A stretch of DNA of 14,366 nt from CAG-390 sp964579135 (GTDB lineage: Bacteria; Bacillota; Clostridia; Oscillospirales; CAG-272), in NCBI GenBank assembly GCA_964579135.1, contig CAZOFD010000032.1, positions 1 through 14,366 on the forward strand, written 5' to 3'. Of the stretch, positions 1 through 4,804 are shown piece after piece. The translations under genes and the position numbers were made by a program. Positions within the stretch are counted from its first letter, which is position 1. Each line of letters begins with the position of its first letter. The notes under the pieces are model-generated. The model was not told the origin of the DNA, did not search any database, and worked only from the letters and a program-made list of their open reading frames with translations.

Positions 1-90
1 ATCAAAGTTTACCACAACTTCAGCGGCGTGTCAATATTCCAACCGGCATTTTTTGCAATTTTTATAATCCAATCATTTTTCAAAAAACTG

Positions 91-119
91 TTGACTATCA
101 ACTGTGAATATGTTATAAT
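91..119 (+). promoter_or_regulatory. Sigma-A promoter for the lipoprotein gene
   Basis: The -35 box is TTGACT at 91-96, then a 17-base spacer, then a perfect TATAAT at 114-119. The bases TGT at 111-113 add an extended -10 (TGn). Transcription should start near 126-127. The only gene downstream on this strand is the lipoprotein, so the 5' leader would be about 200 bases long, which is unusually long for a simple gene. Confidence 0.85.
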
Positions 120-130
120 GCAGATGAATA

Positions 131-144
131 CAATCGATCGATTG
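131..144. promoter_or_regulatory. 14-base perfect palindrome, candidate operator
   Basis: CAATCGATCGATTG reads the same on both strands. It begins about five bases after the predicted transcription start of the 91-119 promoter, a common place for a repressor to block initiation or early elongation. It could equally be a small RNA hairpin or chance. No regulator gene is next to it in this window. Confidence 0.4.
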
Positions 145-329
145 CAAATATCGCAAGGAATGCATTGTTTCGACATTTCTTACAAATTAAATAGTCATCC
201 CGCATTGCTTTGATAATCAATAATCAATTGTATTGCAAAAGTGATCAAGCATTCACTATCTTAATTGCCACTCATTATTAACCACTCGTTCAATCCTATC
301 CCAAGATTTCACAAATTGTGAGGTGCATT

Positions 330-1124
330 ATGAAACGCAGATTTTTCATTCGCAAAAACGTTCGGATTCTCATTTTTGCTTTATTGTTCTCGCTTATCAT
401 CACTGCGTTTGTCGGTTGTTCCGGCGACAAGGACGATACGTCGGCGGAAAACGAACACGACGCGACGGGCGCCGCGAACGCTTTGAAAAAGTTAGGGGTG
501 ATCTACGAGACTGCGGAAACGGCACCGCAGTTTAACCGCGCCGTCGATTGCGAGACCGCAATCAACAATTTCTTCTCCGACGAAACACACAAAGGTTTTA
601 TCGCGAAAATCTCACCGATCGAATATACGTTTTACTATACCGTTACCAACGACGCCGTTGCCGATACGTATGTCGTCGGCGGATACGCGGAATGTAAATG
701 TTCGATAACGAACGTAAGCCGACTGTTCAACTTGAGCGAATACTCCGAGCGCGAGATCGTCGTACGGCAAAAGATGTATCTTGTGCCCAAGGATACGGAA
801 TATACCTCGAATATTCTCGAACGCGTCGGCGCGCTTCACAAGACCGAATCGGGAGAAAGCAAAGCTGTCGACGGTACTTATAAGATACCCGACGAGTTTA
901 TAAGCGCAAGCAAATTCTCTCTGCGCATATCGGACGAAACGCAAGTGCTGAGCGGCGAGGGACCCTATTACGCGCTCATTTACTTCGACGGAGACACTGC
1001 GCACTTTTACTCGATTTGCGACGGACGCGACGAATACGGTGCGGCTCTTCCCACAGACGTGGCGACAAGAGCCTCCGACTTTAAAAAATATCTCCTCGCA
1101 AATTATCCGCAGACGTTGGCGTGA
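330..1124 (+). CDS. Predicted lipoprotein of unknown function
   Basis: 264 residues. I chose ATG 330 over GTG 318 because GTGAGGTG (318-325) is the ribosome binding site five bases upstream of ATG 330. The N-terminus has a basic stretch (K2-R12), a hydrophobic core (about residues 13-28), and F-V-G-C with the modifiable cysteine at 30. Phenylalanine at -3 is a slightly relaxed lipobox, but the whole pattern is that of a type II signal peptide, so the mature protein should be anchored to the outer face of the membrane. An acidic linker rich in D, E and S (about 31-45) follows, then a soluble mixed alpha/beta domain of about 215 residues. I see no known catalytic motif and do not recognise the family. 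It appears to be a single-gene transcript from the 91-119 promoter. The call as a real secreted lipoprotein is strong; function is unknown. Confidence 0.8.
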   Translation: MKRRFFIRKNVRILIFALLFSLIITAFVGCSGDKDDTSAENEHDATGAANALKKLGVIYETAETAPQFNRAVDCETAINNFFSDETHKGFIAKISPIEYTFYYTVTNDAVADTYVVGGYAECKCSITNVSRLFNLSEYSEREIVVRQKMYLVPKDTEYTSNILERVGALHKTESGESKAVDGTYKIPDEFISASKFSLRISDETQVLSGEGPYYALIYFDGDTAHFYSICDGRDEYGAALPTDVATRASDFKKYLLANYPQTLA

Positions 1125-1256
1125 TGCATTTCGTTCCGGCGCACTACAGGCAGTGCCCGTCTGCTCGCGTCGCAAGGCAACGTAAGCTTGCGCTCTTTGA
1201 CACCAAAGATATAACGTAAGCGCAGCGCAAAGACTCCGATCTTATATAAACACAAA

Positions 1257-1294
1257 AGCAGACGACGCTCGAACAAGTTCGGGCGTCGTCTGCT
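1257..1294. terminator. Strong 18-bp hairpin, probable terminator
   Basis: The arms are 1257-1274 and 1277-1294, with one G-U pair in the stem, beginning AGCAGACGACGC. On the plus strand the following bases (TCGGCGTTTAACC) make a poor U-tract. Read on the minus strand the hairpin is followed by TTTTGTGTTT, a better tail, although no minus-strand gene lies nearby to need it. The most likely job is ending the lipoprotein transcript. The direction is uncertain. Confidence 0.55.
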
Positions 1295-1421
1295 TCGGCG
1301 TTTAACCTATCGCGCCCCTCCGCCGGTGCTCTGCGAACGCCGAGCGAGCCGTTACCGTCGTTCAAGCAAAGCCCCTCGCAGCGAGCAGTTCGTCCGAAAA
1401 CGGCAAAAAGCCGATCGCCGG

Positions 1422-1450
1422 TTGCAAATTGATACAACAAATGTTATAAT
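1422..1450 (+). promoter_or_regulatory. Sigma-A promoter for the SDR gene
   Basis: The -35 box is TTGCAA at 1422-1427, then a 17-base spacer, then a perfect TATAAT at 1445-1450. TGT at 1442-1444 gives an extended -10, which may compensate for the imperfect -35. The predicted start is near 1457, leaving a leader of about 58 bases before the SDR gene. Confidence 0.8.
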
Positions 1451-1514
1451 AATCTTGGAACAGGCGGGACACCGTCCCGCCGCAAAACGACTCGAACGTA
1501 TCGGAGGACAAAAA

Positions 1515-2285
1515 ATGGCATATACTTTAATAACCGGCGCTTCCGGAGGAATCGGTGCGGAATTCGCGCGCGAATTCGCAAAGCACGGGCACGACCTCGT
1601 TATAGTCGCCCGCAAGGCTGAGAGACTCGAGGCGCTCAAAGAAGAACTGAACGCAACTTATAAAATCGACGTTCGCACTTTCGTCGCCGACCTTTCGCGC
1701 GAAGAAGAAAGACTTGCGCTGTTTGATTTTACCGAAAGCAACGGTCTTACGGTAGACGCCTTGATAAACAACGCGGGCTTCGGAGACAATAACGCATATT
1801 TGGACGCATCGTGGAACAGGCAAAAAAGTATGGTAGACCTCAACGTCGTCGCGCTTATGCACCTGACGCACCTTTACGGCAGCGGTATGAAAGAACGCAA
1901 ATGCGGAAAGATACTGAACGTCGCTTCCGTCGCCGCGTTTTCCGCAGGGCCGTATATGTCAGTATACTACGCCTCAAAGGGATTCGTATTATCTTTCAGC
2001 GAGGCGATACACGACGAGCTCAAAGGCTGCGGCGTATCCGTTACGGCATTGTGCCTTGCTCCGACGGCAACCGGATTCGAAAAGAACGCCGGACTTGAAA
2101 AATCGAAAATGTTCAAATTGTTCGGCGTTGAATCCCCCGGTGCCGTTGCGCGGCGCGGATATCACGGTCTTATGAAAAACAAAGCCGTCGTATTCCACGG
2201 GAAGATCACCTACGCCTTTTCGCTGATAACGCGGCTCACCACACGCAGGTTTTCGCGGCGGCTCGCGAAAATGATGGACACCTGA
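1515..2285 (+). CDS. Short-chain dehydrogenase/reductase (SDR)
   Basis: 256 residues. Start ATG 1515 follows CGGAGG (1502-1507) at good spacing; upstream in-frame codons lie before the promoter. This is a classical SDR with a Rossmann fold. The N-terminal cofactor motif is TGASGGIG (residues 7-14), the structural motif is NNAG (85-88), the catalytic serine is in NVAS (S138), and the catalytic pair is Y151 and K155 in YYASK. R33 in the VARKAER stretch just after the second strand suggests NADP(H) preference, which is inference. It most resembles the DltE/YqjQ-type SDRs (COG0300) acting on unknown carbonyl or alcohol substrates. A basic C-terminal segment (TRRFSRRLAK) is present. It has its own promoter and shares a terminator with convergent thiT, so context gives no substrate. 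The family is certain; the substrate is unknown. Confidence 0.9.
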   Translation: MAYTLITGASGGIGAEFAREFAKHGHDLVIVARKAERLEALKEELNATYKIDVRTFVADLSREEERLALFDFTESNGLTVDALINNAGFGDNNAYLDASWNRQKSMVDLNVVALMHLTHLYGSGMKERKCGKILNVASVAAFSAGPYMSVYYASKGFVLSFSEAIHDELKGCGVSVTALCLAPTATGFEKNAGLEKSKMFKLFGVESPGAVARRGYHGLMKNKAVVFHGKITYAFSLITRLTTRRFSRRLAKMMDT

Positions 2286-2322
2286 CGAAAACCGGCAAAC
2301 GCGCGGTATCAAACGAAAACAA

Positions 2323-2360
2323 CGCCCCGAGAAACGAACGCTTTTTCGTTTCTCGGGGCG
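2323..2360. terminator. Bidirectional terminator between SDR gene and thiT
   Basis: A perfect 16-bp stem (2323-2338 with 2345-2360, arm starting CGCCCCGAGAAACGAA) with a six-base loop lies between two converging genes. On the minus strand it is followed by TTGTTTTCGTTT, a good U-tract for thiT. On the plus strand the tail AATTT is weaker. It probably serves both transcripts. Confidence 0.85.
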
Positions 2361-2383
2361 AATTTACGGTAGCGACAAGGCAC

Positions 2384-2998
2384 TCAGGCAGCCGAGGACT
2401 TTTTCATCGGCTTGAGCGTGCGTGGATCCAGCGCACGGCAAAGCACAACGGAAAACACCCCCGCAAGAATGATGTTCGGCAACATATACGAACCGTTGTA
2501 TATGAGAGTGTATACCCAAACGTTCATCCCTTCGGGAGCGTACGAGCCCCACAGTATCGCGCCGGACAAAGCGCTCGAAATAAAGCGTATGACCTGTACG
2601 CATACCGCACCGACACCGTATCCGACAAGGCGGTGCTTGCCGCACAGCTTTGCGAAAGTATCCGCCAAGCCGACTACGGAAAAAGCGACGACGTAGTCAA
2701 GCAAAACGCAGAGCACGATCGACAGGGCGGTATTTGCCGGCGGAACGTAAAATCCGAGGAGCATCTGCAAAAGCGCGTAAACGAGCCCCGCACCGACGCC
2801 CCAAAGGGAGCCGTGACGATAAGAATAATAAATTACGGGCAGCATCCCTATCGTTACGGTGCCGCCGAACGGCAAAAGCGCCTCGAGCCCGGTCGCGGCG
2901 TTAAGCCACTCGCAAACGATCTCGAGAACCGAGGCAAGCGCAAGCATCGCCGCGCCCTCGGTTATGCACAGTATCTTTTTTTTGACCGTGTTTTTCAT
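2384..2998 (-). CDS. thiT: ThiT, thiamine-binding S component of an ECF transporter
   Basis: 204 residues, the usual family length. The start ATG (2998-2996) is preceded by a strong GGAGGT (complement of 3003-3008). It is a small integral membrane protein with about six hydrophobic segments. It would capture thiamine outside the cell and pass it to a shared ECF energizing module (two ATPases and EcfT), none of which is encoded here. Family hallmarks are the segment around ILWGSYAPEGMNVWVY and the following YNGSYMLPN near residues 150-175, which in ThiT proteins contribute aromatic and polar residues to the thiamine pocket. The C-terminus is basic (LKPMKKSSAA). The TPP riboswitch directly upstream independently supports a thiamine role: high intracellular TPP should shut the gene off. 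Single-gene transcript. Confidence 0.95.
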   Translation of the reverse strand: MKNTVKKKILCITEGAAMLALASVLEIVCEWLNAATGLEALLPFGGTVTIGMLPVIYYSYRHGSLWGVGAGLVYALLQMLLGFYVPPANTALSIVLCVLLDYVVAFSVVGLADTFAKLCGKHRLVGYGVGAVCVQVIRFISSALSGAILWGSYAPEGMNVWVYTLIYNGSYMLPNIILAGVFSVVLCRALDPRTLKPMKKSSAA

Positions 2999-3010
2999 TT
3001 TTACCTCCGA

Positions 3011-3054
3011 AAAACAAAAAATTCATCCGCACGAAAAATCTCGGTCGGATGAAT
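3011..3054 (-). terminator. Riboswitch-controlled intrinsic terminator of thiT
   Basis: In the transcript direction the 5' arm ATTCATCCG (complement of 3046-3054) pairs with CGGATGAAT (complement of 3021-3029), followed by the U-tract TTTTTGTTTT (complement of 3011-3020). It lies between the TPP aptamer and the thiT ribosome binding site. The 5' arm can instead pair with aptamer bases CGGATAAT (complement of 3121-3128) with one bulged C, giving an antiterminator. Confidence 0.85.
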
Positions 3055-3102
3055 TTTTATATCTCGTGTGCCTGCGCGCTCGGCAACGCAAAAAACAAAA
3101 AC

Positions 3103-3187
3103 AAATCTTCCTACGCCGGTATTATCCGTGTCAGGTATTAGCGGTTCGGCTTTCGCCGTCTCAGCCCGTTAAGAGCACCCGTGACTT
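3103..3187 (-). promoter_or_regulatory. TPP (THI-box) riboswitch aptamer
   Basis: Read on the minus strand, the conserved TPP aptamer elements occur in order: ACGGGTGCTC, the thi-box core GGGCTGAGA, ACCTGA, GGATAAT and CCGGCGTAGGAAG. The closing stem P1 pairs AAGTC (complement of 3183-3187) with GATTT (complement of 3103-3107). The CTGAGA loop recognises the pyrimidine ring of TPP, and the GGATAAT to GGCGTAGG side binds the pyrophosphate through magnesium, as known for this class. It sits between the thiT promoter and a terminator, so TPP binding should cause premature termination. Confidence 0.96.
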
Positions 3188-3205
3188 TTTGTGCGGTATA
3201 GCGCT

Positions 3206-3234
3206 ATTATATCCCGTTTTTCCTCTCTTGTCAA
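3206..3234 (-). promoter_or_regulatory. Consensus sigma-A promoter for thiT
   Basis: On the minus strand TTGACA (complement of 3229-3234), a 17-base spacer and TATAAT (complement of 3206-3211) match the sigma-A consensus exactly. Transcription should start near 3199, a few bases before the riboswitch. A perfect-consensus promoter fits a design in which the riboswitch, not initiation, sets expression. Confidence 0.92.
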
Positions 3235-3314
3235 GCACCCTCGCAATTTTTTTGCGTTGCGACGAAACTTTATCACGGCTATGGGGCAAAATTCAAAAAA
3301 AGCCTTGTTGTCTA

Positions 3315-3343
3315 TTGACAAACGGTCGCGTTTGTGATACAAT
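3315..3343 (+). promoter_or_regulatory. Sigma-A promoter of the pyr operon
   Basis: TTGACA (3315-3320), a 17-base spacer and TACAAT (3338-3343), with TGA at 3335-3337 giving an extended -10. Transcription should start around 3350. It is divergent from the thiT promoter; the two -35 boxes are about 80 bases apart. It drives an attenuator leader and then pyrC through pyrB. Confidence 0.92.
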
Positions 3344-3398
3344 GCCAAGGATAAAGATCAAGTTAATGCGGATTGATTGACGGGATTTTATAAACGTG

Positions 3399-3450
3399 CT
3401 CTTCGACTGTGCGAAGGGTCTTGTCCTGTCGCATACGACAGGCTTTTTTT
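3399..3450 (+). promoter_or_regulatory. Transcription attenuator in the pyr leader
   Basis: Four pairing segments are visible. Segment 1 CTCTTCG (3399-3405) pairs with segment 2 CGAAGGG (3412-3418). Segment 3 CCTGTCG (3425-3431) pairs with segment 4 CGACAGG (3436-3442), followed by C and seven T (3444-3450): an intrinsic terminator. Segments 2 and 3 can instead pair: TGCGAAGG (3410-3417) with CCTGTCGCA (3425-3433), with one bulged G (3428) and a seven-base loop, extendable by two more pairs. So 1:2 plus 3:4 means off and 2:3 means on. This is the layout of PyrR-type attenuators, but I do not see the PyrR hairpin consensus (loop CNGNGA), so the signal is unknown. Confidence 0.8.
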
Positions 3451-3452
3451 AA

Positions 3453-3466
3453 GCACGTCGACGTGC
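3453..3466. repeat. 14-base palindrome after the pyr attenuator
   Basis: GCACGTCGACGTGC is a perfect palindrome directly downstream of the attenuator U-tract. Its left half GCACG can pair either with its own right half or with CGTGC at 3395-3399, just before attenuator segment 1, which would enclose the whole attenuator. It may tune the switch, insulate the pyrC ribosome binding site, or be a DNA-binding site. Confidence 0.5.
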
Positions 3467-3521
3467 GGTGCCAACCGAAAAGCCGCAAACAACCGTAAAC
3501 GACAACGAAAGGAGAAACGCT

Positions 3522-4787
3522 ATGTTCGACAAAAGCGAATTCGGCTCGAGCGTATTCCGTTCTTCGTTTCCCACCGCCAAGGAGTTCTTTTCGGCTTTCC
3601 CCGATTATATGCCCCAAAATATATCCGCCTCCGACGTCAGCGGCGACGGTCTTCGTGTTTTTCCCGGCTTTTGCGACGTGCACGTGCATTTTCGCCAGCC
3701 GGGTTTTTCATATAAAGAAACGATAGCGAGCGGCTGTAAGGCGGCTGCGCGCGGCGGTTTTACCGACGTTTGCACTATGCCGAACCTCTCGCCCGTTCCG
3801 GACTGCCCCGAAAATCTCGTCGTAGAGACCGAAGCGATAGACCGCGACGCCACGATAGGCGTGCACCCGTACGGTGCCATTACCATCGGGCAAAGGGGCG
3901 AGGAAACGGCGGATCTCGCCGCTCTTGCCGCCACGGGCAGGGTCATCGCCTTCTCCGACGACGGGCGCGGAGTGCAAAACGCCGACACTATGCGCGAAGC
4001 TATGAGGACTGCGGCGTCTCTCGGGAAAATGATAGTCGCGCACTGCGAGGTCAACGAACTTTTGCGCGGCGGGTACGTTCACGACGGCGAATACGCACGC
4101 GCACACGGGCACCGCGGTATCTGCTCGGAGAGCGAATACGCGCAAATCGCGCGAGACCTCGAACTCGTTGCCGAAACGGGCGCGGCGTATCACGTTTGCC
4201 ATATATCCGCAAAAGAGAGCGTAGCCCTAATACGCCAAGCCAAAGCAAGCGGACTTAACGTTACTTGCGAGACCGCGCCGCACTATCTTGTGCTCGACGA
4301 CGGCGACCTGTGCGAAAGCGGTAACTTTAAGATGAATCCGCCGCTCAGATCGCGCTCGGATCGCGAAGCACTCGTGGAGGGTGTCTGCGACGGTACGGTG
4401 GATATGATAGCCACAGACCACGCTCCTCATTCGCTCGAAGAAAAATCGCGCGGGCTGGAGGGCAGTCTGTTCGGCATTGTCGGGCTCGAAACGGCTTTCC
4501 CCGTTTGCTACACACACCTTGTCCGTCGCAAAACGATAACGCTCGAACGGCTTATCGACCTTATGTCGTATGCGCCGCGCAAGCGCTTCGGCATCCCTTG
4601 CGATCCGCACGACGTCTGCATTTGGCAGCTTGACGGGGAATTTACCGTTAATCCCGACGATTTTCTCTCAAAAGGCAGAGCAACGCCGTTCGTAGGGCAC
4701 CGTCTTTACGGGATCTCGCGCCTGACGCTGAAAAACGGAAAAACCGTATATAATAATTTCAAAAACGATCGAAAGACCGATATATAA
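3522..4787 (+). CDS. pyrC: Dihydroorotase, type I
   Basis: 421 residues. ATG 3522 is chosen because AAAGGAG lies seven bases upstream; an in-frame GTG at 3468 would start inside the leader palindrome region and has no ribosome binding site. The enzyme reversibly cyclises N-carbamoyl-L-aspartate to L-dihydroorotate, step three of UMP synthesis, in the cytosol. Amidohydrolase metal and catalytic residues are visible: H54 and H56 in DVHVHFRQPG, H174 in VAHCE, H224/H227 in YHVCHIS, and D299 in ATDHAPH. In place of a carboxylated lysine bridge there is FSDDG (144-148) with aspartates, as in Bacillus-type class I enzymes. Length is typical. First gene of the operon, 17 bases before carB. Recognition is firm. 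Confidence 0.95.
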   Translation: MFDKSEFGSSVFRSSFPTAKEFFSAFPDYMPQNISASDVSGDGLRVFPGFCDVHVHFRQPGFSYKETIASGCKAAARGGFTDVCTMPNLSPVPDCPENLVVETEAIDRDATIGVHPYGAITIGQRGEETADLAALAATGRVIAFSDDGRGVQNADTMREAMRTAASLGKMIVAHCEVNELLRGGYVHDGEYARAHGHRGICSESEYAQIARDLELVAETGAAYHVCHISAKESVALIRQAKASGLNVTCETAPHYLVLDDGDLCESGNFKMNPPLRSRSDREALVEGVCDGTVDMIATDHAPHSLEEKSRGLEGSLFGIVGLETAFPVCYTHLVRRKTITLERLIDLMSYAPRKRFGIPCDPHDVCIWQLDGEFTVNPDDFLSKGRATPFVGHRLYGISRLTLKNGKTVYNNFKNDRKTDI

Positions 4788-4804
4788 TCACGGAGGAAAC
4801 AAAA

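Larger units (their letters stand above)
1..329. other. AT-rich non-coding leader region
   Basis: No convincing gene is visible. Base composition is clearly more AT-rich than the coding DNA that follows. It contains a near-consensus promoter (91-119), a 14-base palindrome (131-144) and then about 185 bases of AT-rich untranslated leader before the lipoprotein start at 330. A frame open from the left edge to 213 has no ribosome binding site and runs through the promoter. A short minus-strand frame (176 down to 9) is also unsupported. The left edge may hold the tail of a neighbouring gene, but I cannot show it. Confidence 0.6.
1125..1514. other. Intergenic region rich in inverted repeats
   Basis: No gene is supported here. 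From left to right: a GCACT/AGTGC hairpin (1141-1156); the 9-base direct repeat AACGTAAGC at 1179-1187 and 1213-1221; a stem TTGCGCT (1188-1194) with AGCGCAA (1224-1230) enclosing the hairpin CTTTG-ACAC-CAAAG (1195-1208); an 18-bp hairpin (1257-1294); a stem TCGGCGTT (1295-1302) with AACGCCGA (1336-1343); and the SDR promoter (1422-1450). It may be the structured 3' end of the lipoprotein mRNA or a small RNA. Reading frames on either strand cross the strong hairpin and look like chance. Confidence 0.5.

Noticed and set aside
9..176. Minus-strand 55-residue frame ending in ...AGWNIDTPLKLW
   Set aside because: The end looks mildly protein-like, but there is no ribosome binding site and the frame runs antisense through a near-perfect promoter. 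A fragment of a decayed gene cannot be excluded.
28..213. Plus-strand frame of about 61 codons, open from the left edge
   Set aside because: No ribosome binding site, it spans the strong promoter at 91-119, and its composition is that of AT-rich non-coding DNA.
1197..1225. TTGACA at 1197-1202 as a -35 box
   Set aside because: At 17 bases downstream there is GCGCAG rather than a -10 box, so no promoter is supported.
1144..1440. Minus-strand 98-codon frame in the intergenic region
   Set aside because: It contains the 18-bp hairpin, lacks a ribosome binding site and has no protein-like features.
3342..3380. Short leader peptide reading MPRIKIKLMRID before the attenuator
   Set aside because: Its ATG overlaps the -10 box and lies before the predicted transcription start. 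The internal ATG at 3366 gives only MRID with no usable ribosome binding site.
3395..3450. T-box or known pyrimidine riboswitch in the pyr leader
   Set aside because: No T-box core sequence is present and the leader is too short; no recognised nucleotide aptamer was seen, so only a generic attenuator is claimed.
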